Source: Sporichthya polymorpha DSM 43042 (lineage in GTDB: Bacteria > Actinomycetota > Actinomycetes > Sporichthyales > Sporichthyaceae). From it: a DNA stretch of 64,000 nucleotides. Below, in pieces: positions 7,700-16,500 of this stretch; positions within the stretch are counted from its first letter, which is position 1; each line of letters starts with the position of its first letter. The stretch covers positions 778,907 to 842,906 of the forward strand of contig NZ_KB913029.1 in assembly GCF_000384115.1 (NCBI RefSeq), given 5' to 3'. The position numbers and the translations under genes are program-made. The notes under the pieces were generated by a model. The model worked only from the letters and a program-made list of their open reading frames with translations, was not told the origin of the DNA and made no database searches.

Positions 7700-8260
7700 A
7701 TGGCTGCTGCGGAAACGCCCCATCACCCCGACGAACCGGAAGGCGCACCCGGCCGGCGCGCCGTCCTGCGGGGAATCTCGGCGATGGGTCTCGCCGCGTT
7801 CACCGTCCCGATGGCCCTGAGCTCGAACGCCGTCGCGACGACCGAGGCCGAGACCGCTCCCCTCCCGAAGCCCGACCCCAAGAAGAAGGGGAAGAAGAAG
7901 GGCGCGGCGAAGGGCAAGAAGAAGGGCGCCGCCAAGGGCGGCAAGCTCGTCAAGGACGGCGACACCCCCATCGCCTCCACCGAGGACATCCCCGTGAACA
8001 GCGGGGCTCTCTTCGAGGCGGACGAGTACATCATCACCCAGCCGAAGGCCGGCCAGTTCCTGGGCTACGACTCCCTCTGCACCCACGAGGGCTGCCCCGT
8101 CGACGCCTTCGACACCCCCGGCGAGATGAACTGCTCGTGCCACGGCGCGAAGTTCGACATCAAGAGCGGCAAGGTCCTCGACGGTCCGGCCAAGAAGCCG
8201 CTGCCGAAGAAGCCGATCATCGTCGAGGGCGGCCAGATCTACAAGGCGAAGAAGGCCTGA
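7700..8260 (+). CDS. Tat-exported Rieske [2Fe-2S] protein
   Basis: A 186-residue exported iron-sulfur protein. Residues 19-46 form a twin-arginine signal (GRRAVLRGISAMG plus a hydrophobic stretch). Then comes an unusual Lys/Gly/Ala-rich linker (roughly residues 58-85, repeats of KKKGKKKGAAKG), followed by the Rieske domain. Cluster ligands are visible as CTH (C127, H129) and CSCH (C145, H148), with the extra cysteines C132 and C147 that form the stabilising disulfide in high-potential Rieske proteins. It stands alone with its own terminator, not beside cytochrome b genes, so it is probably a stand-alone exported electron carrier. The partner is unknown. Confidence 0.9.
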   Translation: MAAAETPHHPDEPEGAPGRRAVLRGISAMGLAAFTVPMALSSNAVATTEAETAPLPKPDPKKKGKKKGAAKGKKKGAAKGGKLVKDGDTPIASTEDIPVNSGALFEADEYIITQPKAGQFLGYDSLCTHEGCPVDAFDTPGEMNCSCHGAKFDIKSGKVLDGPAKKPLPKKPIIVEGGQIYKAKKA

Positions 8261-8286
8261 CGCACCCTCACGCCCCCTGTCGTACC

Positions 8287-8319
8287 AAGGACCTCCCGGC
8301 CGGTCGCCGGGAGGTCCTT
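8287..8319 (+). terminator. Terminator after the Rieske gene
   Basis: A perfect 14-bp stem, AAGGACCTCCCGGC / GCCGGGAGGTCCTT, with a 5-base loop, 26 bases after the Rieske stop. There is a short T-rich end only. Confidence 0.75.
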
Positions 8320-8374
8320 GCGTTGCACGGCTCGGACGCTGGCGCCGGGCGGGCCGATCGGAAAGACTCGGGCC

Positions 8375-9532
8375 GTGCTCGAAGAAAGCTCCGTGTCGGA
8401 GATCCTGGTCACCGTCCGGTCGTTCATCCGGAACGACGTGGTTCCGCTCGAGGCGGAGATCGACGCCAACGACGACGTCCCCGCCCACCTGCGGAAGGCG
8501 GTGAAGGAGCTCGGGCTCTACGGGTTCGCGCTGCCGGAGGAGCACGGAGGGCTCGGGCTGTCGATGTACGACGAGGTCCGGCTCGTCATGGAGCTCGGGT
8601 ACACGACGCCGGCGCTGCGGTCGCTGTTCGGGACCAACAACGGGATCGCCGGGCACACCCTGATGGCCGGGGGTTCACCCGAGCAACAGGCGGAGTGGCT
8701 GCCGAAGATCGCGAGCGGGGACGTCGTCGCCTCCTTCGCACTCACCGAGGCCGAGGCCGGGTCCGACCCGTCGCGGCTGGGCACCTCGGCCCGCCGCGAG
8801 GGCAACGACTGGGTGCTCAACGGAACCAAGCGGTTCATCACCAACGCGCCGGGTGCCGACGTCTTCATGGTTTACGCGCGCACCGACCCGGACGCCGCTC
8901 CGGCCCGCGGCATCTCGACCTTCCTCGTCCCGAAGGACAGTCCGGGCCTGACCGTCGGGCCCAAGGACGCGAAGATGGGTCAGTTCGGCGCCTGGACCGC
9001 CGACGTCTACCTCGACGACGTCCGCGTCCCGCACGCCAACCTCATCGGCGGCGACGCGGGTCTGCACCGCGGCTACCTCACCGCCATGCAGTGCCTCGCC
9101 CACGGCCGGGTGCACATCGCCGCGGTCTGCGTCGGCCTCGCCGAGCGGCTCGTCGACGAGACCGTCGGCTACGCCGCGACCCGCGAGCAGGGCGGGCAGC
9201 TCATCGGCGAGTATCAGCTCATCCAGGGCCTGATCGCCGACTCGGTCACCGAGTACCGCGCCGCGCGCAGCCTCGTTCTCGACGTCGCGCGCGACTTCGA
9301 CTCCGGCGCCGACCGCCGCCTCGGCCCGTCCGCCGCGAAGTACTTCGCCTCCGAGGCCGTCGGCCGCATCGCCGACCGCGCCGTCCAGGTCCACGGCGGG
9401 TCCGGGTACATGCGCGGCATCGCCGTCGAGCGTTTCTACCGCGACGTCCGCCTGTTCCGGATCTACGAGGGCACCAGCCAGATCCAGCAGGTCATCATCG
9501 CGAAGCAGGCGTTGCGCGACCGGATGACGTAG
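8375..9532 (+). CDS. Acyl-CoA dehydrogenase
   Basis: A flavoprotein of about 385 residues catalysing alpha,beta-dehydrogenation of an acyl-CoA thioester. Family hallmarks are present: FALTEAEAGSDPS (substrate/FAD-binding signature), FITNAPGADVFMVYA, a SxxA-K-YFASEAVGRIADRAVQVHGGSGYMRG block near the C-terminus, and RIYEGTSQIQQVIIAKQAL. The active-site base cannot be placed without alignment. GTG 8375 is chosen because the longer frame begins inside the preceding terminator hairpin and because a GGAAAG element precedes GTG. It is not in an obvious operon with electron-transfer flavoprotein genes. Substrate unknown. Confidence 0.9.
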   Translation: MLEESSVSEILVTVRSFIRNDVVPLEAEIDANDDVPAHLRKAVKELGLYGFALPEEHGGLGLSMYDEVRLVMELGYTTPALRSLFGTNNGIAGHTLMAGGSPEQQAEWLPKIASGDVVASFALTEAEAGSDPSRLGTSARREGNDWVLNGTKRFITNAPGADVFMVYARTDPDAAPARGISTFLVPKDSPGLTVGPKDAKMGQFGAWTADVYLDDVRVPHANLIGGDAGLHRGYLTAMQCLAHGRVHIAAVCVGLAERLVDETVGYAATREQGGQLIGEYQLIQGLIADSVTEYRAARSLVLDVARDFDSGADRRLGPSAAKYFASEAVGRIADRAVQVHGGSGYMRGIAVERFYRDVRLFRIYEGTSQIQQVIIAKQALRDRMT

Positions 9533-9534
9533 CG

Positions 9535-10329
9535 TCAGTTCGCTGCGGAGACGACCAGCGCGCTCATCCTCCCGGCGACCGGACCGGGCCCGTAGCGTTC
9601 TGCCAGGAAGGCCTCCACCGCTCGGGTGGTCGACTCCAGGTCGCCGCGCGCCTCGATCTCGAACCGAAGCGGTGTGCCGCGGCAGTAGCCGGTCGCGAGG
9701 TCGAGCGCACTGTCGGCACGACACACCGCGTCGACGGTCTCGACCTCGGCGGAGCGGAGGCCCGCCGCCGCGAGGTCGGCCCGGATGCGGTCGGCGTCCG
9801 AGTAACCGTGGGGCACGCGGGCGAGGAAGGTGGGCGGGTCGTCCGGGAAGCACCCGGCAAGCGCGTCGATCACCGCGGCCTCCACCTCGTGGGCGGCGAG
9901 CGGACCCCAGGAGTTGAACAGGAACCGACCACCCGGGCGCAGGACGCGCGCGATCTGGCCGTACGCCCCGGGCCGGTCCGGGAAGAACATGACGCCGAAC
10001 TGACAGGCGACGAGATCGAACTCGTCGTCCTCGAAGGGCAGATCCATCGCGTCCGCCGCGCGCCAGGTGGCGGCCGGGACACGCGCGGACCCGACCTCGA
10101 CCATCGCGGTGTTCAGGTCGGTGGCCACCACCTCCGTGCCCGGCAAGGCGGTCAGGGCCTGCGTGAGCGCTCCGGTGCCCGCGGCCAGTTCGAGGACCCG
10201 CCGCGGCCGGTGCCGCGCCACCCGCGCTGCAAGGTCGTCGGCGAACGGCCGGAACACCGCGGGCACCAGGTACCGGTCGTACGCCGCGGACATGTCCGCG
10301 GCCCAGACCCGGCTCCGGTCCTCGCTCAT
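9535..10329 (-). CDS. Class I SAM-dependent methyltransferase
   Basis: A 264-residue protein of the UbiE/methyltransferase-11 type. Motif I is VLELAAGTGALTQAL (SAM binding, residues ~44-58). The acidic residue that contacts the SAM ribose is in VVATDLNTAM. FDLVACQFGVMFFPD is motif IV, and ARVLRPGGRFLF is the post-II motif. The start overlaps nothing and is an ATG two bases before the stop of the AarF gene, so it is probably transcribed after it. Substrate unknown. An adjacent ABC1 kinase suggests quinone or lipid metabolism, but only by association. Confidence 0.85.
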   Translation of the reverse strand: MSEDRSRVWAADMSAAYDRYLVPAVFRPFADDLAARVARHRPRRVLELAAGTGALTQALTALPGTEVVATDLNTAMVEVGSARVPAATWRAADAMDLPFEDDEFDLVACQFGVMFFPDRPGAYGQIARVLRPGGRFLFNSWGPLAAHEVEAAVIDALAGCFPDDPPTFLARVPHGYSDADRIRADLAAAGLRSAEVETVDAVCRADSALDLATGYCRGTPLRFEIEARGDLESTTRAVEAFLAERYGPGPVAGRMSALVVSAAN

Positions 10330-10330
10330 C

Positions 10331-11851
10331 TCAACTCTGGTTCCGGTAGCTCACCCACAGGGCGGCGGCGCCGAGGCCGAGGATCAGACGGCGCATCTTC
10401 TTCGCCCGGGCGTCCTCGCGGTCCTGGGCGATCAGGAGCGCGTCGTCGCGGGTGCGGAGGACGAACTGCCCGTCGAAGACGGACTGGGCGAGGTACCGGG
10501 CCTGCTCGGGCAGCGAGTACGCGGCGATGAAGGTCTCGTTGGCCAGGCGCATGAGCTCGCCGCCGGCGGCCATGCTCTTGGCCTGGTCGCGAAGGACGTC
10601 GGCCATCACCTCGCGGAACACCTCGACGGGCGTGAGCTCCGGGGCGATCGCGCGCAGCGTGCCCTCGAGGTTCGCCGACGCCTTGCCGAACAACGCGACG
10701 GCCGGGTTCACCGCGATGCCACGCTTGGAGCAGAAGACCAGGAACTGGTTGAACGTCGCGCCGAACTCGGCGTTGTCGAGGGAGAGGTTGACCACCGACG
10801 GGACCCAACGCCCCATGTCGTTGAGGAAGCCGGGGACGTCGGACCTCGTCGTCAGCGTCGACATCTCGACGACGGCGCGACCGGCGGCCTGCCCGTCGTT
10901 CAACGCCATCGCGAGCATGAACCGCGTGTAGCCCAGCGCGGTCCGGCGGTCGATCCGGCCGATCATCCCGAAGTCGATGAGGGTCGCCGGCTCCCCGACC
11001 GCGACGAAGATGTTGCCCGGATGCGGGTCGGCGTGGAACACCCCGTCGACGAGAAAGCCCCGGAACAGCAACTCGGACGCGTCCCGCGCGATCGCGCGGC
11101 GCTCCTCGCCCGAGAACTGCGTCAGGTCCGCCGAACGGATCGAACGACCCGGCGCACGGGTCATGATCAGGACTTCCTTCGTCACCTCCACCACGTCCGG
11201 CACCGTCAGGTGCTTGTAGTCGCGGGTGTACTTCTGGAAGGCCTCGATGTTGGCCGCCTCGACGGTGAAGTCGATCTCCGGGCGCATCGCGACGAAGATG
11301 CTCTCGAGCATCGCCTCCGGTTGGAACAGCTCGGCCTGGACCGGGAAACGCCGCATCACGAGCCGGACGGCCTGCGCGAGGATCTCCATGTCGAGGCGCG
11401 CCTGCGCCGCGACGTGCGGGCGCAGCACCTTGACGACGACCTCGCGGCCGTCGTGCAGCGTCCCCGCGTAGACCTGCGCCATCGACGCGGCACCCAGCGG
11501 ACGCTCGGTCTCGATCGTCGCGAACCGGGCGCGCCAGTCCGGCCCGAGGTTCTTCACCAGGACGTGCTCGAACTCGTCGAACGGACGGACCATCACTTCT
11601 TCGTGGAGGTCCTGCAGCGCCTCGATGATCGTCGCCGACACCATGTCCGGCCGGGTGGAGAGGACCTGGCCCATCTTGATGTACAGCGGGCCCAGACCCT
11701 CCAACGCTTCGCGCAGCGCCCGGGCCCGCTCGCGCTCGGCCGCCAGCGGGTCGACGTCCGTCCGGCGAATCCGCCGCGCCTGCCGCGTCGCCTCGCTCGT
11801 CAGCAGCTCACCGAGGATCCGCGCGACCTCGGTGACGCGCTGGCGCTTCAC
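10331..11851 (-). CDS. ABC1/AarF (UbiB-like) atypical kinase
   Basis: A 506-residue ABC1-family protein. Visible signatures are the KxGQ motif (LYIKMGQVLSTRPD, near residue 57), the Ala-rich nucleotide loop LGAASMAQVYAG, VVKVLRPHV with the ATP lysine, the catalytic loop FHADPHPGNIFV (near 271) and LIDFGMIG. A C-terminal hydrophobic helix may anchor it. Family members support isoprenoid-quinone biosynthesis or lipid homeostasis. The GTG start overlaps the upstream DUF4334 stop (GTGA), indicating translational coupling, and the methyltransferase follows directly, so the three genes form one operon. Confidence 0.88.
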   Translation of the reverse strand: MKRQRVTEVARILGELLTSEATRQARRIRRTDVDPLAAERERARALREALEGLGPLYIKMGQVLSTRPDMVSATIIEALQDLHEEVMVRPFDEFEHVLVKNLGPDWRARFATIETERPLGAASMAQVYAGTLHDGREVVVKVLRPHVAAQARLDMEILAQAVRLVMRRFPVQAELFQPEAMLESIFVAMRPEIDFTVEAANIEAFQKYTRDYKHLTVPDVVEVTKEVLIMTRAPGRSIRSADLTQFSGEERRAIARDASELLFRGFLVDGVFHADPHPGNIFVAVGEPATLIDFGMIGRIDRRTALGYTRFMLAMALNDGQAAGRAVVEMSTLTTRSDVPGFLNDMGRWVPSVVNLSLDNAEFGATFNQFLVFCSKRGIAVNPAVALFGKASANLEGTLRAIAPELTPVEVFREVMADVLRDQAKSMAAGGELMRLANETFIAAYSLPEQARYLAQSVFDGQFVLRTRDDALLIAQDREDARAKKMRRLILGLGAAALWVSYRNQS

Positions 11852-12390
11852 GCCGACTCCCGGGCCAGGACGAAGAAGTACGGCTCCGGCATCCCGCGCC
11901 GGTCCATGACGCCGAGCAAGGTCGTCTCGTCGACCCGGCGGAAGACGTCGATGATCGGCAGGTGGTCGTAAACCATCGCGGCGGTGACGACCCCGCGATG
12001 CTCGAGGTTCCGCAGCCGTGCGCGGTGGCGCCGCGTCCGCAGGCCCGGCCGCAGGACGCCGAGCACCCCGCGCCCCTTCGCCACCAGCGACGGCGGCACC
12101 TTGTCCGCGAGCCCGACCGGGACGCGCCGTGGGTCGACGGCGAACACCGAGTCCGGGTCGCCCCCGATCGCGAACAGCAGCGGGTGCACCGACTCGGCGT
12201 CGTCGAACTGCTTGCCGTACCAGCCGGACGCCTCGAGGATCCCGTCCATCGGGTGGCCGGTCGGCAGTTCGCGGCCGCGCCACCGGCCCCGCAGGTCCTC
12301 GGCCCGGACCGCGGGCAGCGAGTCGAACAGTTCCCACGCCTGCGCCGCGGTGGCGCCGGACTCCAGCTTCTGCAGATCGGCGATCGACAC
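11848..12390 (-). CDS. GXWXG/DUF4334 domain protein
   Basis: A 180-residue protein with the two-part arrangement of this family: an N-terminal GXWXG block (LRGRWRGRELPTGHPMDG, then SGWYGKQFDD) and a C-terminal DUF4334 part containing LRNLEHRGVVTAAMVYDHLPIIDVF and the final ...GMPEPYFFVLARE strand. The GTG at 12390 is chosen, with GGGGAG upstream. The stop overlaps the next gene's start by four bases. The family's biochemical role is unknown. It is often described as lipid-associated in actinobacteria, which is not shown here. Confidence 0.8.
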   Translation of the reverse strand: MSIADLQKLESGATAAQAWELFDSLPAVRAEDLRGRWRGRELPTGHPMDGILEASGWYGKQFDDAESVHPLLFAIGGDPDSVFAVDPRRVPVGLADKVPPSLVAKGRGVLGVLRPGLRTRRHRARLRNLEHRGVVTAAMVYDHLPIIDVFRRVDETTLLGVMDRRGMPEPYFFVLARESA

Positions 12391-12489
12391 GGCGGAGCTC
12401 CCCGGGGTTGGCGGACCTTCTCCGAGGATCCTCGCGCACCCGCCTGTGATACGGGTATCGGGACCGGCCGCTTCGAACGAAGGACGCCC

Positions 12490-13257
12490 ATGACCGACCC
12501 CGCCGTCGCCGCCGCCGCACGGGCTGCGGCACACCCGATCCAGCGGATCGGTTCGGTGTGGATGCTGCACCCCGAGCAGTTCGAGGCCAGCACGAAGGCC
12601 GGCTACGAGCACCCCTACGCCGGCTACCTCGCGGGGCGCGCCGGACTGCTCGGCGACACGAGCGCGACGGTCGTCGACGCGGTCCTCGGCATCCTCGGCC
12701 CGGGGCTCGCCGCGAAGTTCTGGCCGCTGGCGGTACGCCCACACGGGGCCCGCGGCGGCGCCGAGCTGTACTTCGCCCAGGCAGCGGACTGGGGCCGGTC
12801 ACGCTTCGCCGACGCCCCTGGTACGGCCCGGTTCGTCGAACTGGGCGAGAAGGTCCTCGCCGGGGCTCCGACGACGGGACTTCCGCTCTTCGCCGTCCAG
12901 GTGACGCTGCCCCGTGCGTCCGATGCCCCGGGCCGGGCCCTGCAGGTGGCCGTCCTGCTGCGCGAGTTGCGTTTCGGGCTGCACCTGGCCGCGATGACCG
13001 CCGTCGGCCTGCCGATGCTCGAGGCGCACCTGCTGAACCAGGGCGCGGAGTACGCCAGGATGCTCGGCTGGTCCGAGCCGTTCCCGCCCGCCGACGGCTA
13101 CCAGGAACGCAAGCGCGCGGCCGAGGACCTGACCGACGCCCGCGAGGCCGAGATCTGGGCGAAGGCGCTTCCGGTCGCCGAGGCCGAGGAACTCGCCGCC
13201 CTTGCCACCGCCCTCTACGAGCCCCTGCGGGCCGAGGACCCCCTGCTCAGCCCGTGA
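12490..13257 (+). CDS. SCO6745-family protein
   Basis: A 255-residue protein resembling the actinobacterial SCO6745 family: ...HPIQRIGSVWMLHPEQFE, then YAGYLAGRAGLLGD and a predominantly helical, Ala/Leu-rich remainder with a GLHLAAMTAVGLPMLEAHLL helix. An AAGGA ribosome-binding site lies six bases before the ATG. It diverges from the DUF4334/AarF operon. No catalytic motif is recognisable, and the family has no firm function. The family assignment is from general similarity of the N-terminal pattern. Confidence 0.6.
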   Translation: MTDPAVAAAARAAAHPIQRIGSVWMLHPEQFEASTKAGYEHPYAGYLAGRAGLLGDTSATVVDAVLGILGPGLAAKFWPLAVRPHGARGGAELYFAQAADWGRSRFADAPGTARFVELGEKVLAGAPTTGLPLFAVQVTLPRASDAPGRALQVAVLLRELRFGLHLAAMTAVGLPMLEAHLLNQGAEYARMLGWSEPFPPADGYQERKRAAEDLTDAREAEIWAKALPVAEAEELAALATALYEPLRAEDPLLSP

Positions 13258-13272
13258 CGGCACCCCGCCGGC

Positions 13273-13518
13273 TCACGCCGTCGCGGGCCGCCCCAGCGCC
13301 AGACGGACGAGGCCGAGGACGGCGACCACCGCCCAGACGACGTTGAGCAGGAGGAAGCCGTAGTTGCCGCTCGTCGCGGCCACGGTCGCGAGGATCGAGC
13401 TCCCCAGCGCGTTCGCGAGCAGATACCACGGGCTCCCGGTCGAGAGCCCGAACCGCTGGTTGCCGATGAACCCGGCCAGCACCAGGAACGCCCCCACGAG
13501 TTGCACGATCTGCGCCAT
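13273..13518 (-). CDS. CBU_0592-like small membrane protein
   Basis: An 81-residue protein with three hydrophobic helices (IVQLVGAFLVLAGFIG; YLLANALGSSILATVAA; FLLLNVVWAVVAVLGLVRL). The LLLNxVWAVVAVxGLxRL ending is typical of CBU_0592-like domains. Function unknown. It is on the same strand as the giant kinase gene upstream (stop at 13548), so it may be read through from it. Confidence 0.75.
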   Translation of the reverse strand: MAQIVQLVGAFLVLAGFIGNQRFGLSTGSPWYLLANALGSSILATVAATSGNYGFLLLNVVWAVVAVLGLVRLALGRPATA

Positions 13519-13547
13519 GGGCGCACATCTTCCCCGGAAGCGGCCGA

Positions 13548-16500
13548 CTACTGCACGGGCCCCAGCACCTCGGTGAGGACGTCGCGGAGCTCGTCGAGCC
13601 GGACGGGTTTGGCGAGGTAGGCGTCCATGCCGGCCGCGGTGCAGGCGTCGCGCTCGGCGGCGAGGGCGCCGGCGGTCATGGCGACGATGCGGGGCGGTCC
13701 GTCCGGGAACGTCATGCGCCGGATGGTGCGCGTGGCCTCCAGCCCGTCCATCTCCGGCATCTGGACGTCCATCAGGACCAGGTCGTAGGCCTGGGCCTCC
13801 AGCGCCGCGACCGCTTCGAGGCCGTTGCCGGCCACGTCGACCGCGTCGTGCCCCAGGTTCTTCAGCTGCAACCGGGCGACCTTCTGGTTGATCGCGTTGT
13901 CCTCGACGAGCAGGATGCGCAGCGCGCCCGCCGAGACCGGTTCGGCGCCGACCGGCGGAGACTGCGCCGGGATGCCCCGCGTCGGCTCGAGCACCCGCAG
14001 CAGCGTGTCCGCGAGCGCCCGCAGCCGCACGGGCTTGGTGACGGTGGCGGCGAAGAGCCGCCGGTCCCCACCGGCGAGCCCGTCCCCGATGGAGGTGATC
14101 GCCACCAGCGGCGCCCCGCCCCGACGGAGCGCTTGCGCCTCCGGGGGCGCGATGCCCTGGTCGACGATCGCGACGTCCCACCTGCCCTCGGCCGTCGTGC
14201 GGCACTTCAGGCCCCACGCCGTCAGCTGGTCGACCAGCGCGGAGCGGAGGAGGCCCTCGGGCAGGGCGACGAGTACCGACCGGGACCGCAGGGCCGCCGC
14301 GTGGTCGAGCGAAGACGTCGACGCCCGCCCCACCCGCACCCGGACCGTGAACGCCGAACCCACCCCGGGCTCGCTGCGCACGGAGATCTCGCCGCCCATG
14401 GCGGTCGCGAGCCGGCGACTGATCGCCAGGCCCAACCCGGTCCCGCCGTACAGCCGCGTCGTCGAGGCGTCGACCTGGCTGAAGGGGGCGAACAGGCGCT
14501 CGATCGCGTCGGCCGGAATGCCGATCCCGGTGTCCGAGACCGCGATCTCCAGGGTCAGGTCGTCCGGGTCGGAGTCCGGCACCGCGCGCACGTGGACGGC
14601 GACGGAGCCCGAGACGGTGAACTTCACCGCGTTCGAGAGCAGGTTGGCCACGACCTGGCGCAGCCGCGTGACGTCGCCGAGGACGACGGCCGGGCACGAC
14701 CCGTCGGCCGTGCTGACGAGCTCCAGGCCCTTGAGCGAGGCCGTGTTCGCGACCAGCTCCACCGCGCTGTCGAGCAGGTCGACGACGTCGAACGGCGCCC
14801 GCTCGATGTGCAGCTCGCCGGCCTGGATCTTCGAGTAGTCGAGGATGTCGTTGATGATGTCGAGCAGCGCCTCACCGCTCGTCCGCACCGACGAGGCGAG
14901 GTCGCGCTGCTCGTCGGAGAGCGGCGATCCGAGCAACAGCCCGGTGAACCCGATGACCGCGTTCAGCGGCGTCCGGATCTCGTGGCTCATCGTCGCGAGG
15001 AAGGTCGACGACGCCGCCGCGGCGGCGAGAGCGGCGTCACGGGCGGCGGCGACCTCGGCCACAGCCTCCGCGAGTTCGGCGGCCCGCTCCTCGACCCGCT
15101 GCTCCAGAGTGCGTGTCAGATCCTGAATCTCCGCGAAGCCTTCGGCGTTCTCCAGCGCCGCGCCGGCGAGGGTCGCGATGAACTCGGCGAGTTGCGCCTC
15201 GTTCTCCCCGAACAGACCACCGACGCGACGGTGCTCGGTGTAGACGCAGGCGACCGGGCGGCCGTGCACGTGGATCGGGGCGCACAGCACGGAGCGGATG
15301 CCGGAGAGTACGAGACTCTCGCTGGCGTCGGCGGCGGTCTCGTCGTCCGGAACGATGGGCCGGCCCTCGGCGAGCGCACGCCGGGCGACGGCTCGGCTGA
15401 ACTCCCCCGGCGCGTGACCCGCGACGGCGACGAGATCCCCGTCGGGCCCGTCGAGCGCCTCCAGCACCAGGCAGTGCTCGCCGCGAAGCAGGGTGGCCGC
15501 GGCGTCGCGCACCGCGGAATACACGGCACCACGCGACAGGGCGGAGGCGATCGACCGCCCGGACTCCAGGATCGCGTCGAAGCGGTCGACGAGCGACGGC
15601 GTGACCGCGTCGGTCTCGGGCTCGCGCCACTCCTGCTCGCCGAGGACCGCGCGGGCGGTCTGCAGGTCGAGTCCGACGTCGCGCCGGTCGAGGTTCGGCT
15701 CGAGTGCGGCGAGCGCGACGACGGACTGCGCGTGCTCGTGACGCATCCTCAGTTGATCGGCAACGGCGAGGCTGCGCTGCAGGAACCGACGCGCCTTCCG
15801 CGAGCGTCCCCGCATCGCGGCGATCAGGCCGGCCTCGCGCAGAGCGTGCGGGAGGTTGTTGCGGTAGGACCGGCCGAGCCGGCGGGACCGGCGGGCCTCG
15901 CGAGCCGCCGCGCGCAGCACGGCGCGCCGGCGAGCGGGCAGGGTCGCCGGCAGGGTCTCGGCCTGCAGGCGCAGCGCGGTGGTGAGCCACGGCCAGACCG
16001 GGGCCACGTACTCCTGTCGCAGTCCGGCGGACCGAACCATGCCGGCTGCCTCGGTGAGCACGGCGGCGGCCGCAGCGGGCGAACCCTCGGCCAACAGGCG
16101 CACGCCCTGGGCCTGGAGCACCTCGGCGCTGGTGTGCACGTCGTGGGTCGGACGGCTCAGTTCGGCCTCGATCAACTCGACCGGGGCGTGACCGCCGCTG
16201 GCCTTCGACCAGGCACCGAGCGCGATGCCGCGCGCCTGCGCGTCACCGATCTCCGCGCCCGAGGCGTAGACCGCGCGCGCGGCCTCCGCCGCGCCGCGCA
16301 GGTCGCCGAGCCGGTAGAGGGAGAACGCGATGTGCCAGCGCGCGGTGTTGGCCTCCCACCGGTCGCCGGTCCGGTCGAGCAGGCGAACCCCTTCGCGGCA
16401 GCGCGCGATGCACTCCTCGAACCGGGAAGCGCTGTAGAGCAGGGCACCCAGGAAGTGAAGTGACTGACCCTCACCCCAGATGTCACCGAGGTCGCGGCGG

